Positions 26,607-37,030 of a DNA stretch of 64,000 bases are shown one piece after another. The notes under the pieces were generated by a model that ran no database searches, was not told where the DNA came from, and saw only the letters and a list, made by a program, of their open reading frames with translations. This DNA is from DATJGS01 sp035494735 (lineage in GTDB: Bacteria > Eisenbacteria > RBG-16-71-46). The stretch lies in assembly GCA_035494735.1 (NCBI GenBank), contig DATJGS010000042.1, positions 48,426 to 112,425 of the forward strand, read 5' to 3'. The first letter of the stretch is position 1; every line of letters begins with the position of its first letter. Made by a program: the position numbers and the translations under genes.

Positions 26607-29339
26607 ATGTCCAAGAACACCAGGGGTTTGATCGCCACGCTGACGTTCGTGGCACTCGGCTGCTCGCTGGTCCTGCCGGCGAGCGCTCAGCAGAGGGCCG
26701 CCGCGCCCGCGGGTGGAACCGGCAAGATCAGCGGGAAGGTTCTGGATGGTAAGGAACCTGTCGCGTTCGCCAACGTGATCGTGCTCGGCACCAAGCTCGG
26801 CACCATGACGGACGACAACGGTGTCTTCATGCTCGTCGGCGTGCCGGTCGGGACCGTGCAGGTCTCGGTCGAGGCGGTCGGGTACGAAAAGAGCGTCCAA
26901 CCGGCTCGGGTCGACGCCGGGCAGACCGTGTCGCTGGCCTTCTCGGTCCACACCAAGGTCACGAAGACGCTCGAAGAAATCACGGTCACCGCCGAGAAGA
27001 AGATCGACACCAAGTCCTCGACGACGAAGCAGTCGATCAGCGCCGAGAAACTGCGCGAGATCCCCGTCGACAACCTGTCACAGGCGATCGCGGTCAAGGC
27101 CGGCATCGTCGCCCAGGGCGGCGAGCTGCACTTCCGTGGCGGCCGTGGCGGCGAGGTGAAGTTCCAGTTCGACGGCGTCGAGGTGTCCGATCCGCTGTTC
27201 GGCCGCAACGCGGGCATCGCGAACCTGGCCGTGGCCGGCACCGACGTGCTCTCGGGCGGGTTCGACGCCGAGTACGGCAACGCGCTCTCGGGCGTCGTCA
27301 GCGTCAGCACGAAGGAAGGCACGGAGCGCTTCGGCGGCGAGGTGCGCTGGGACACGGACCGCTATGGCGACCCGACGAAGACGTTCGACAACTACGACCG
27401 GTTCACGTTCGGCTTCGGCGGCCCGACCCCGATCAAGAACCTGACGTACTTCGCGACGTACGAGGGCAGCTTCCAGGACACGTACCTGCGCTCGACGATG
27501 TCGAAGCCGAACCGGACGCTGCTCGACTTCATCCAGCTCGGCAACCGGCAGAGCAACCAGATCAACACGAACTTCAAGCTGGCGTATCGCATCAGCCCGA
27601 AGAACAAGGTGACGTTCGAGACCGTCAACAACCACAGCATCGACACCCCGTACAACCACATGTGGAGCCGCAAGGGGTTCGTGCAGGTGACGCTCGACAC
27701 GGTGCGCACGGCCGGGCAGCCCGACCGCTACAACCCGCACTACGGCACCTGGGCGGCGACGCGCGTCGACTCGACGTACCAGCCGATGAACATGGCGGAC
27801 CACGTCCCGACCGTCGACGACCGCTACCATCAGCTCACCGCGGTGTGGACGAACCAGATCTCGGACAAGACCGTGCTCACGACGCGCGTCTCGAACTTCG
27901 TGTTCGACACCCGCCAGTCGGTGGGGCAGAAGCAGCCCTGGGAGTACGACACGCAGAGTCCGCAGTACTGGACGGGCAACGTCGTGTTCGGCACCGAGGA
28001 CAATCCGTACTTCGCGACGCACGGCGACTACCCGACGTACTCGCGCGTCAGCGCGGCGACGTACACTTTGAAGAGCGACTTCTCGACCGCGCGCTGGAAG
28101 CAGCACACGATGAAGACCGGCATCGAGGCGAAGTACAACCGGGTGCAGAACCTGAACCTCGTGCTGCCGAACTCGGAGACCGGCGGTCTCCCCGGTGGTT
28201 CACGCTCGGACTTCACGAACTTCAATCCCGAAGGCGCGGCCTACGTGCAGGACCGCTGGGAGTACGAAGGTCTCGTGCTGAACGCTGGCGTGCGCTTCGA
28301 CGTCTTCTCGCCCGGCCTGCAGATCGCGGACTCCGACCTTCTGAGCGGCCAGCGCTACAAGCAGCAGTTCAGCCCGCGACTCGGCATCGCGTATCCGATC
28401 TCGGACAAGGACGTGCTGTCGTTCCACTACGGGTGGACGTACCAGACGCCGGCCAGCAACTTCATCTTCCAGAACCGCGAGGTGAACACGAGCGTCGCGG
28501 TGCGCGGCAATCCGGACCTGCAGCCCGAGACCAACATCGCGTACCAGGCCGGCGTCCAGCACCTGTTCTCGCGCGACTTGTCGGGTCAGTTCTCGGTGTT
28601 CTTCAAGGACATCTACGGGCTGATCACGTCGCGGCAGGATCGAGACGCGTTCGGCAATCTGATCAACGTCTATTACAACGGCGACTACGCGAGTTCGCGC
28701 GGCTTCGAGGCCAGCCTCACGAAGAGCTTCAGCCACAAGTTCTCGGCCGAAATGAACTACACGTACTCGCTGGCCACGGGCGTCGCGTCGGATCCCAACC
28801 AGGCGCTGCAGTTCTCGCAGGGCGGCCGGCTCTACCTGCCGATCTCCGAGCGCGCGCTGAACTGGGACCAGCGGCACACGCTGTCGCTGCAGGCGGTCGT
28901 GCGCGATCCGGGCAAGTGGGGCTTCCGCACCCTGTGGACGTACGGCTCGGGCTTCCCGTTCACGCCGGCGTTCCGCAACGATCGCAAGCCGGATCCGGCG
29001 CTCGAGAACTCGCGCCGCCTGCCGTCCGAAGCGCGGCTCACGGTCGACGGCGACAAGTTCTACAAGATCTGGGGCCAGAACGTGACGCTGTTCTTCGACG
29101 CGAGAAACGTGCTGAACGCGAAGAATATCCAGAGCCTCACACAGAACCTGTTCCCGAATCCGTACGTGAACACGGCCGGGGACGATTACACGATCTACTA
29201 CACGGAGACCGGCCGTGCCGGCGGCGCGTACCTCCAGGACATGAACGGCGACAACCAGCTCGACTGGGTGCCGGTGCAGGATCCGCGTGTGTTCGAAGAA
29301 GGACGCAACGTTCGCATGGGCGTGAGTGTCACCTTCTAG
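26607..29339 (+). CDS. TonB-dependent receptor with carboxypeptidase-regulatory-like domain
   Basis: 910 aa outer-membrane active transporter. Signal peptide at 1-27 (LVLPASAQQ). Residues ~39-110 are a CarboxypepD_reg-like Ig domain (KISGKVLDGKEPVAFANVIV, GTMTDDNGVF). EEITVTAEKK at about 125-134 is TonB-box-like. The plug follows (IPVDNLSQAIAVKAGI, FRGGRGGEVKFQFDGV), then a large 22-strand-type barrel ending in VSVTF. The start is ATG 26607 (GAGGGG 9 nt upstream), not ATG 26490, because the signal peptide begins here. The Ig-like domain is typical of FCB SusC-like or Oar-like receptors. Substrate unknown; a SusD partner is not present next to it. Confidence 0.88.
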   Translation: MSKNTRGLIATLTFVALGCSLVLPASAQQRAAAPAGGTGKISGKVLDGKEPVAFANVIVLGTKLGTMTDDNGVFMLVGVPVGTVQVSVEAVGYEKSVQPARVDAGQTVSLAFSVHTKVTKTLEEITVTAEKKIDTKSSTTKQSISAEKLREIPVDNLSQAIAVKAGIVAQGGELHFRGGRGGEVKFQFDGVEVSDPLFGRNAGIANLAVAGTDVLSGGFDAEYGNALSGVVSVSTKEGTERFGGEVRWDTDRYGDPTKTFDNYDRFTFGFGGPTPIKNLTYFATYEGSFQDTYLRSTMSKPNRTLLDFIQLGNRQSNQINTNFKLAYRISPKNKVTFETVNNHSIDTPYNHMWSRKGFVQVTLDTVRTAGQPDRYNPHYGTWAATRVDSTYQPMNMADHVPTVDDRYHQLTAVWTNQISDKTVLTTRVSNFVFDTRQSVGQKQPWEYDTQSPQYWTGNVVFGTEDNPYFATHGDYPTYSRVSAATYTLKSDFSTARWKQHTMKTGIEAKYNRVQNLNLVLPNSETGGLPGGSRSDFTNFNPEGAAYVQDRWEYEGLVLNAGVRFDVFSPGLQIADSDLLSGQRYKQQFSPRLGIAYPISDKDVLSFHYGWTYQTPASNFIFQNREVNTSVAVRGNPDLQPETNIAYQAGVQHLFSRDLSGQFSVFFKDIYGLITSRQDRDAFGNLINVYYNGDYASSRGFEASLTKSFSHKFSAEMNYTYSLATGVASDPNQALQFSQGGRLYLPISERALNWDQRHTLSLQAVVRDPGKWGFRTLWTYGSGFPFTPAFRNDRKPDPALENSRRLPSEARLTVDGDKFYKIWGQNVTLFFDARNVLNAKNIQSLTQNLFPNPYVNTAGDDYTIYYTETGRAGGAYLQDMNGDNQLDWVPVQDPRVFEEGRNVRMGVSVTF

Positions 29340-29361
29340 CCGACCGGGCCAGAGAGGGAGC

Positions 29362-32292
29362 ATGAGACGACCGATGATCAGCAAGGCATGGCGCCCGGCT
29401 CTCGCAGGGCTGGCGCTTCTGGTGGCGTCGGCGATCCCGGCGTCGGCCGTCGAGGAGTTGGGCAGCCTCGCCGGGCACAAGCCGGACATCGACGGCTGGA
29501 GCGACGCGCAGATTCGCGCCGCGTACCCCGAGTTCTATCCGGTCTCCGCGAACGGCCGAGTGCAGCTGGCGGCGGCGCCCGACATCTTCAACCACGGCGC
29601 CGTGCTGACCGTCGGCGACGTGTACATGAAGGTGACGAACTACGGCTGTATCGGAAACCCGTTCACGAACGTGTCGAGCGATCCTTCGGGCCAGTGGCCC
29701 GGAGCGTCGTCCGTCGAGTACCTGAACGCGTTCGTGTTCATGGTCGGTGGCGTGAACCTGGCGTCCACGGATCCGGCCGGCGTCCGGCGCGTGAGCTACT
29801 TCCGCGAGTGGCGACCGCCGACGCTCGACCCCGAAGACAAGATGTACCCGACGTACGACGGCCAGTTGAACGGCGCGCGGTTCACGAACGACGACGGCGA
29901 CGTCGACCCGTTCTACGGCGAGCCGCGCATCGACGAAGACTTCCTCGATGGCCGCGACAACGACGGCGACGGCAAGATCGACGAGGACTTCGGGGCCGTC
30001 GGCCAGCAGGAATTCACGTGCGTGATCCGCGACGACACGAAAGAGGCGTTGAACGCGACGTTCAACGAGAAGCACATTCCGCTCGGGCTCGAGTGCCAGC
30101 AGTCGGCTTGGGCCTACTCGATCCCCGGCTTCACCGAGTTCAACGTGGTGCAGTACCACGTCACGAACGTGTCCGGGCACATGCTCGACAGCCTCATGGT
30201 CGGCTGGCTCGTGGACATGGACTGCGGCCCGGTGTCGAAGGCCAACTACTTCTCGGACGACCTGGACCTGCCGTTCTATCCGCAGGGTGAGTTCCCGATC
30301 GCGGTGCCGGCGAGCGACACGCGGTCGCAGATCGGCCACGATCCCAACCTCGGTCCGCCCAACACGCCGCTGTGCAGTCAGCTGGTCTATCGCGTGAACG
30401 GCTTCTCGATCGCCGACGACGACGGCGACGACGGCCATACGCCGGGTCTGCCGACGTTCATGCTCATCAACTACACGATGGACCCGCTCGGCATCTCGGG
30501 TCCGAAGCGACTCCAGTTCCTGTCGTTCCGCTCGTACACGGGCGGCACCCCGTACTCCGCGGGCGGCGGCCCGTCCATCGACCAAGAGCGCTTCGAGTTC
30601 ATGTCGGGCGGCGAGAACGTCGATGCGACGAGTGGCTTCATCACGGCCGACGCGTCGGACACGAAGGGTGACTACGTGCAGGTGGCGTCGGTCGGCCCGT
30701 GGCGCAGCGTCGCGAACGGCCAGTCCGTCGACGTCACGGTGGCGTTCGGGGTGCGCGGCGGGTCGTACGTCAAGGCGTTGAACTACAAGACCGACTATCA
30801 GGTCTACGTGGCGAACGGCTCCAAGTCGACCGACCTCGAGGACTTGCGCCGCAAGTATCCGGCGCTCGACAACGCTCTGACCGCGCAGATCGCGTTCGAA
30901 GGCGTGTGGGAGCCGCACGACGGCGCGAAGAATCTGTTCACGGACTATCACGGGCGCGAGACGCCGATCCGCCTCGATCGCGGGACGCCGGACCAGACCG
31001 TCCTCGAGAACTGCGAGGGCCGCGAGCGCAGCGTGACCGTCAACAGCCGCGAGTTCTCGTGGTTCGATTTCGACTGCGACTACTGCACCGGCGTCTACGA
31101 CTTCGCGAACAGTCGCGGACTCTTCCACAAGACGTGGAACGCCGAGGCGCCGCCGCCGAACCCGAACACGAACCTGGGCGTGAAGTACAACTACACCGAC
31201 AATCCCGACCGCCAGGTCGCGCCCGAAGGCGACAAGAAGATCACCGTCGCCTGGGACAACCTGTCGGAAGTGACCCCCGATCCGAAGTCGGGTTGGTACG
31301 ACTGCCGCGGCTACAAGATCTGGAAGGTGGCGAACTGGACGCGGCCCGTCGGATCTCCCGGGCCCAACGAGAGCGACTGGTCGCTGATCGGCGAGTTCCG
31401 CCTGTTCGACTACGTCGACAAGAACAGCCAGCCCATCGCCAACAACCACTTCGTGAACGCGAGTGGCGACACGGTGTGTCCGCAGCTCTACGTGCCGAAC
31501 TACAAGGATCCGACGACGGGCATCGTTGGACCGGCGACGGTGCCGATCTGCCTGACGCGCGGCGATCTCTGGGATCGGCAGAGCGGGCAGGTCATTCATC
31601 CGGACCCGGCCATCCAGTGCGTCGGCTATCCGAACTGCGAGGTGGACCACGGCTGCTTGCTCGGCGTCGCGCCGAACTGCCTGCCGGTGTACCGCACGAA
31701 ATATCCGGTCGGGCACTACCAGTACGTCGACGACGAGGTGAAGGACGGGTTCCTGTACTTCTACTCGGTGACGGCGTTCGATTCGACGGGTGACCCGACG
31801 GTCGGAACGCTGGCGGAGCTGAGCGGCCGCCGTACGGCGGTCGAGACCGAAGGCGTGTCGCCTCAGGTCGCGACGCGCAAGGGCAAGGGAGTCTGGGTCG
31901 TTCCGAACCCGTACCGCGGCTTCTCACAATTGTCGAAGCGGCCCTCGTCGTGGGACCTGACGCCGAACGCGTCCGACCCGACCGGCACGCACATCGACTT
32001 CATGGGCATGCCGCCCGGACAGTGGACGCTCAAGATCTTCACGGTGGCCGGAGACCTGGTGGAGGTGATGAAGTCCACCGATCCCGTGAACGACGCATTG
32101 CGCGCGAACGTCACGGACGACAGCGGCGTCTCCCGCCCGGGATTCAATCGCCAGCAGGACACGGCGAACGACGGAGAAGCACGCTGGAATCTGATCTCGC
32201 GCAACGGCCAGGACGTCGTCAGCGGCATCTACCTGTTCACCGTCGAATCGTCCCAGGGCACGCAGCGCGGACGTTTCGTCATCATCCGCTAG
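29362..32292 (+). CDS. Large secreted protein with sorting-type C-terminal domain
   Basis: 976 aa, no catalytic family recognised. Signal peptide (LALLVASAIPASA). An acidic calcium-loop cluster (DGDVDPFYGEPRIDED, DNDGDGKIDEDFG) lies near residues 170-210, and Cys-rich stretches follow. A fibronectin-like segment carries WDNLSEVTPDPKSGWYDCRGYKIWK. The C-terminus begins VVPNPYR, continues WTLKIFTVAGDLV and ends GIYLFTVES ... RFVIIR, the pattern of T9SS type A/FlgD-like sorting domains. GAGGGAG precedes ATG 29362, 22 nt after the receptor stop, so it is likely co-transcribed with the receptor and the PorV-like gene. Probably surface-exposed cargo. Confidence 0.75.
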   Translation: MRRPMISKAWRPALAGLALLVASAIPASAVEELGSLAGHKPDIDGWSDAQIRAAYPEFYPVSANGRVQLAAAPDIFNHGAVLTVGDVYMKVTNYGCIGNPFTNVSSDPSGQWPGASSVEYLNAFVFMVGGVNLASTDPAGVRRVSYFREWRPPTLDPEDKMYPTYDGQLNGARFTNDDGDVDPFYGEPRIDEDFLDGRDNDGDGKIDEDFGAVGQQEFTCVIRDDTKEALNATFNEKHIPLGLECQQSAWAYSIPGFTEFNVVQYHVTNVSGHMLDSLMVGWLVDMDCGPVSKANYFSDDLDLPFYPQGEFPIAVPASDTRSQIGHDPNLGPPNTPLCSQLVYRVNGFSIADDDGDDGHTPGLPTFMLINYTMDPLGISGPKRLQFLSFRSYTGGTPYSAGGGPSIDQERFEFMSGGENVDATSGFITADASDTKGDYVQVASVGPWRSVANGQSVDVTVAFGVRGGSYVKALNYKTDYQVYVANGSKSTDLEDLRRKYPALDNALTAQIAFEGVWEPHDGAKNLFTDYHGRETPIRLDRGTPDQTVLENCEGRERSVTVNSREFSWFDFDCDYCTGVYDFANSRGLFHKTWNAEAPPPNPNTNLGVKYNYTDNPDRQVAPEGDKKITVAWDNLSEVTPDPKSGWYDCRGYKIWKVANWTRPVGSPGPNESDWSLIGEFRLFDYVDKNSQPIANNHFVNASGDTVCPQLYVPNYKDPTTGIVGPATVPICLTRGDLWDRQSGQVIHPDPAIQCVGYPNCEVDHGCLLGVAPNCLPVYRTKYPVGHYQYVDDEVKDGFLYFYSVTAFDSTGDPTVGTLAELSGRRTAVETEGVSPQVATRKGKGVWVVPNPYRGFSQLSKRPSSWDLTPNASDPTGTHIDFMGMPPGQWTLKIFTVAGDLVEVMKSTDPVNDALRANVTDDSGVSRPGFNRQQDTANDGEARWNLISRNGQDVVSGIYLFTVESSQGTQRGRFVIIR

Positions 32293-32319
32293 TCGCGTGA
32301 ACGACAGGAGGAAGAACCA

Positions 32320-33273
32320 GTGAGAAAATTCATCGCGGCTTGCGGCGTCCTCGGGCTGATGATCCCAGCCCTCGCCGGCGCGGCCGAAATCTTCGACAAG
32401 GTCGGCACGTTCGACGGCCAGTTCCTGAAGATCGGCGTGGGTGCTCGCGCCGCGGCGATGGGTGGCGCGTTCGTCGGCGTGGCCGACGACGCGACGGCCC
32501 TGTTCTGGAACGCGGCCGGCATTGCGCGCATCGATCCCGACAAGTCGGAACTGTCGCTGAATCACGCGAACTGGCCGGCCGAGTTGTCGTTCGATCAGAT
32601 CGGCTACGTGTTCCACATCAAGCGCTTCCCCGGCGCGTTCGGCGTCTCGGCGCGGGCGCTGTCGATGGATCCGATGGTCGAGACGACGGCGTTCCAGCCC
32701 GATCCGAATGTCGGCACGGGGAACACGTTCGATGCCGGCATGATGGCGGCGGGCGTGACGTACGCGCGGTCGTTCACCGACAAGTTCAGCGCGGGCGTCA
32801 CCGCGAACATGATCCATGAGGGTCTCGCCGACGTGTCGCAGCAGACGTTCGCGTTCGACATCGGCACGCTGTACGACGTCGGCACGCTCGGCATGAAGAT
32901 CGGCATGGCCATCTCGAACATGGGCTCGCAGATCAAGTTCATCGACCACGAGGCGCGCATTCCCGGCATCTTCCGCGTCGGGACGTCCGCCACGCTGCTG
33001 CAGAGCTCGGATCAGAAGCTGATCGGTTCGTTCGAGTTCTCGCATCCTCCGGACAACGCCGAACGCCTGAACTTCGGCGGCGAGTATTCGTTCCACCGCT
33101 ACGTGTTCCTGCGCGGCGGCTACAACTTCAACTACGACACCGAAGGCGTCGCTGGCGGCGTCGGGTTCCACTTCCCGGTCTCGATCGCCGGACAGGCCGA
33201 TCTCGACTACGCGTACACGGACATGCACGAACTGGGCGGCGCACATCGGTTCACGCTGAAGTTCCTGTTCTGA
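32320..33273 (+). CDS. PorV/PorQ-family outer-membrane protein
   Basis: 317 aa. Signal peptide (GVLGLMIPALAGAA), then FLKIGVGARAAAMGGAFVG and DDATALFWNAAGIARI, the N-terminal signature shared by PorV/PorQ (FadL-superfamily) barrels, and a barrel ending in TLKFLF. In Bacteroidota PorV shuttles T9SS cargo to the attachment machinery; by analogy this one may serve the two sorting-domain proteins in this window, but orthology to PorV itself is not shown. The GTG start follows CAGGAGGAAG by 8 nt. An intrinsic terminator-like hairpin lies 37 nt past the stop. Confidence 0.83.
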   Translation: MRKFIAACGVLGLMIPALAGAAEIFDKVGTFDGQFLKIGVGARAAAMGGAFVGVADDATALFWNAAGIARIDPDKSELSLNHANWPAELSFDQIGYVFHIKRFPGAFGVSARALSMDPMVETTAFQPDPNVGTGNTFDAGMMAAGVTYARSFTDKFSAGVTANMIHEGLADVSQQTFAFDIGTLYDVGTLGMKIGMAISNMGSQIKFIDHEARIPGIFRVGTSATLLQSSDQKLIGSFEFSHPPDNAERLNFGGEYSFHRYVFLRGGYNFNYDTEGVAGGVGFHFPVSIAGQADLDYAYTDMHELGGAHRFTLKFLF

Positions 33274-33284
33274 GCCGACGTTCC

Positions 33285-34790
33285 ATGCCGTCCGGCGTCG
33301 TCAACGTTCGAGAGCGCTCCCTCAGGGGGGCGCTCTTGCGTTTTGCGCTCGCCGCGCTGGGCGCGCTCGCGCTGACCGCGCCGTGCCGGGCGGCGCACGG
33401 CCCCGACGACGGTCCGGGGCCGCTGCCGTGGCGCGTCGGCGGCCGCATCGGATTCACCGTCGACGCGGCGGCGTTCCCCGACAGCAGCGCCGGCACCGTG
33501 CTCGAAGTGTACGTGCGCGTGCCGCCGGCCACGCTCGTCGAGCTCCAGAGCGACTCGCTCGGCGCCTCGTCCCTGCATCTCACGACGCGCCTGCGCGGTC
33601 CGCTCGGCGCCCGCGAGGTCGTGCGCGAGCAGGACATCGCGATCGGCCCGGGGGACACGCTGCGCGGCTTCGGCAAGGTGAGCGTGGTGCGCTTCGCGAC
33701 GCGGCCCGGCCTCAACCGGCTGAGCGTGCGCCTGGCGGACATGGCGCCGCCGGCCCGCGGGCTGGCCGCGACGTCGCATCGCGGGCGGCGCGCGGAGAAG
33801 GTGGACGGGGAGTTCCTCGTGCCCAAGCCGGAAATGGATCGCCAGCTCTCCGACATCGAGTTCGTGTGGGCCGAGGACTCGCTGGGCCGGAGCGCCGCGT
33901 TCCGTCACGGCCCGCGCCTGCTACTGCCGAATCCCGAACGGCTGTACGGCCTCTACGCCACGGACGTCCGCGCCGCGTTCTCCGCCCGCGGCAAGGCGGG
34001 CGACGTGCGCGCCTGGCACTGGGTCGCGCGCGCCGTCGACACCGAGCACCACGTGCGCGCCGAGCAGGAGGGCGACGGCGAGCCGGCGGCGCAGCTCGAC
34101 GCGGCCGTGTCGCTCGACGCGCAGACGCTGCCGGCCGGAGGCTATGACCTCGAAGTGAAGGCGTGGCAGGACGGCGACAAGGGCGCGCTGTCGCGCCGCG
34201 CGCATTTCAGCATCGCGTGGCACGAGGACTCGTGGGTGCGCAGCCCGCGCGACATCGAGGACAGCGTGCACTTCCTGCTCGACGCCGACGGCGAAGAGGC
34301 GTTTGCCGCGCTGCATCCCGGGGAGCAGGAACGCTACCTCGACGATTTCTGGAAGCGTCGCGATCCCACGCCCGAGACGGCGCGCAACGAGGCGCTCGAG
34401 ACGTTCCTGGCGCGCGTCGACTACGCGAATCGCACGTACAGCCACGTCGGCCTCGGCAAGGGCATGTTCTCGGACATGGGCCGCGTCTACATCCGCTACG
34501 GCCAGCCCAGCGAGGTGACGCACCAGGTGATCCCGGCCGGCGATGACGGGCTCGATCGCGTCGTCCAGGAACTATCCGCGACCGAACAGCGCCCGATCGG
34601 CGGGCTCGGCTCGGCCGGGCTCGGCGGCGACATGCGGCCGTACGAAGTGTGGATCTACGAGGGCGAGATCCCGGTGCCGCCGGATGCCGACCCCGCGGTC
34701 ACGCCGCGCGTGCGGCGCCAGCGGCTCGTGTTCCTGTTCGTGGACCAGCAGGGCTTCGGCCAGTACACGCTGCGCTACTCGACCGAATAG
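33285..34790 (+). CDS. GWxTD-domain-like secreted protein
   Basis: 501 aa. Signal-type hydrophobic segment (LRFALAALGALALTA). The N-terminal ~300 residues are beta-rich; the C-terminal part matches the GWxTD lineage domain: DDFWKRRDPTPETARNEAL, VDYANRTYS, GRVYIRYGQPSEV and YEVWIYE. The diagnostic GWxTD itself is degenerate (GMFSD). GWxTD proteins are of unknown function and occur in FCB/Acidobacteria-type genomes. The start is ambiguous: ATG 33285 has no Shine-Dalgarno, while TTG 33336 has AGGGGGG five nt upstream and begins exactly at the signal peptide, but it lies on the 3' arm of a hairpin. Confidence 0.75.
   Translation: MPSGVVNVRERSLRGALLRFALAALGALALTAPCRAAHGPDDGPGPLPWRVGGRIGFTVDAAAFPDSSAGTVLEVYVRVPPATLVELQSDSLGASSLHLTTRLRGPLGAREVVREQDIAIGPGDTLRGFGKVSVVRFATRPGLNRLSVRLADMAPPARGLAATSHRGRRAEKVDGEFLVPKPEMDRQLSDIEFVWAEDSLGRSAAFRHGPRLLLPNPERLYGLYATDVRAAFSARGKAGDVRAWHWVARAVDTEHHVRAEQEGDGEPAAQLDAAVSLDAQTLPAGGYDLEVKAWQDGDKGALSRRAHFSIAWHEDSWVRSPRDIEDSVHFLLDADGEEAFAALHPGEQERYLDDFWKRRDPTPETARNEALETFLARVDYANRTYSHVGLGKGMFSDMGRVYIRYGQPSEVTHQVIPAGDDGLDRVVQELSATEQRPIGGLGSAGLGGDMRPYEVWIYEGEIPVPPDADPAVTPRVRRQRLVFLFVDQQGFGQYTLRYSTE
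33311..33344 (+). terminator. Hairpin/terminator-like element at the start of the GWxTD gene
   Basis: Left arm 33311-33321 and right arm 33326-33336 form an 11-bp stem (one T-G pair) with a 4-nt loop, followed by a T-rich tail with TTTT at 33341-33344. It looks like the terminator of the PorV-like gene, yet lies within the first codons of the longest GWxTD reading frame and contains its best Shine-Dalgarno. It could attenuate transcription or mask translation. Confidence 0.55.
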
Positions 34791-34865
34791 CGCTTCAGGG
34801 CCGCCGCCCGCGCGCCCGCGCCGGCCACCGCACTGGCCCCCGCGGCGCCCCCAACCCCCGCGACC

Positions 34866-34895
34866 TTGACCCCTGTCGCGCGCGTGGGGCATAGT
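34866..34895 (+). promoter_or_regulatory. Candidate promoter of the glycolytic genes
   Basis: TTGACC (34866-34871), 18-nt spacer and CATAGT (34890-34895). Five and four matches to the sigma70 consensus. Transcript start would be near 34902, about 65 nt before pfkA. Confidence 0.5.
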
Positions 34896-34966
34896 CGCCC
34901 CCGATCTGTCCCCTTAACTCCCAGAGTTCCAAACCGTTGGGCCATCGGCCCGAAACGGGAGCCAGC

Positions 34967-36004
34967 ATGCGCCTCGGGATACTGACGGGCGGCGGCGACT
35001 GCCCCGGACTCAATGCCGTGATCCGCGCGGCGGTGGCGCGCGTGGTGCGCGGCCACGCCGGGCTGATGCTCGGCTTCGAGGATGGCTGGCGCGGGCTGTT
35101 CGAGAACCGGGTCAACGACCTGACGCTGAATGCCGTGGCCGGAATCCTGCCGCGCGGCGGCACGATGCTCGGCACGTCGCGCGTCGACCCGTTCCGCGCC
35201 GAAGGCGGCCCCGACGCCATCCGCGCCGCGTTCACGGCGCACCGTCTGGACGGGCTGCTGGTGTGCGGCGGCGACGGCACGCTGGCCGCGGCGTCGCGCC
35301 TCGCCGACCTCGGCCTCAAGATCGTCGGCATCCCCAAGACCATCGACAACGACGTGCGCGGCACCGACTACTCGTTCGGCTTCGACACCGCGCTGACGAC
35401 CGTCGTGCGCGCGGTGGACGCGCTGCACAGCACGGCCGAGGCCCACGATCGCGTGATCGTCGTCGAGGTCATGGGCCGCACGACCGGCTGGCTCGCCGTG
35501 TGCGCCAGCATCGCCGGCGGCGCCGACGTCGTCGTGACGCCCGAGGAGCCGACGCGAGTGTGCGACGTGTGCGAAATCATCAAGCATCGCATCGCGCGCG
35601 GGCGCGACTTCAGCATCGTCGTCGTCGCCGAGGGGGCCGACTTCAAGCCCGACCCCGACGGGCGCAGCCTGCAGGGACCGCTGCGCTACGACACGGTCGG
35701 CCGGCGCCGCTACGGAGGCATCGGCGAGCAGCTCGCGCTCGAGCTCGAGTCCCGGCTCGGGATCGAGACGCGCCACGTGGCCCTCGGCTACGTGCAGCGC
35801 GGCGGCACGCCGACCGCGTTCGACCGCCTGCTGGGTTCGCGCATGGGCATCGCCGCGGTGGATCTCGCGGCGCGCGGCGAATACGGTCGCATGGTCAGTC
35901 TCCACGGCAACCGCATCGACTCGATCCCGCTGTCCGAGGTCCGCGAGGGGCCCCGGCCGGTGGATCGTGAACTCTACGACGTGGCGCGGGTTTTCTTCGG
36001 CTGA
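34967..36004 (+). CDS. pfkA: 6-phosphofructokinase, mixed-signature (group III) type
   Basis: 345 aa; phosphorylates fructose 6-phosphate in glycolysis. N-terminal GILTGGGDCPGLNAVIR binds the phosphoryl donor. The donor-specificity residues fall at E. coli numbering: G104 in GGDGT (ATP-type) and K124 in PKTIDND (PPi-type residue). This G/K pairing is the mixed group III pattern, in which characterised actinobacterial enzymes use ATP. The catalytic base is the first Asp of TIDND. The ATG is preceded by CGGGAG. gap begins 15 nt downstream, so it likely heads the operon. Whether PPi from nucleotide metabolism can be used is not decidable from sequence. Confidence 0.92.
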   Translation: MRLGILTGGGDCPGLNAVIRAAVARVVRGHAGLMLGFEDGWRGLFENRVNDLTLNAVAGILPRGGTMLGTSRVDPFRAEGGPDAIRAAFTAHRLDGLLVCGGDGTLAAASRLADLGLKIVGIPKTIDNDVRGTDYSFGFDTALTTVVRAVDALHSTAEAHDRVIVVEVMGRTTGWLAVCASIAGGADVVVTPEEPTRVCDVCEIIKHRIARGRDFSIVVVAEGADFKPDPDGRSLQGPLRYDTVGRRRYGGIGEQLALELESRLGIETRHVALGYVQRGGTPTAFDRLLGSRMGIAAVDLAARGEYGRMVSLHGNRIDSIPLSEVREGPRPVDRELYDVARVFFG

Positions 36005-36019
36005 AAAGGGGGTTGTCGC

Positions 36020-37018
<999 letters not shown>

Positions 37019-37030
37019 GGAGGGCGTTTC

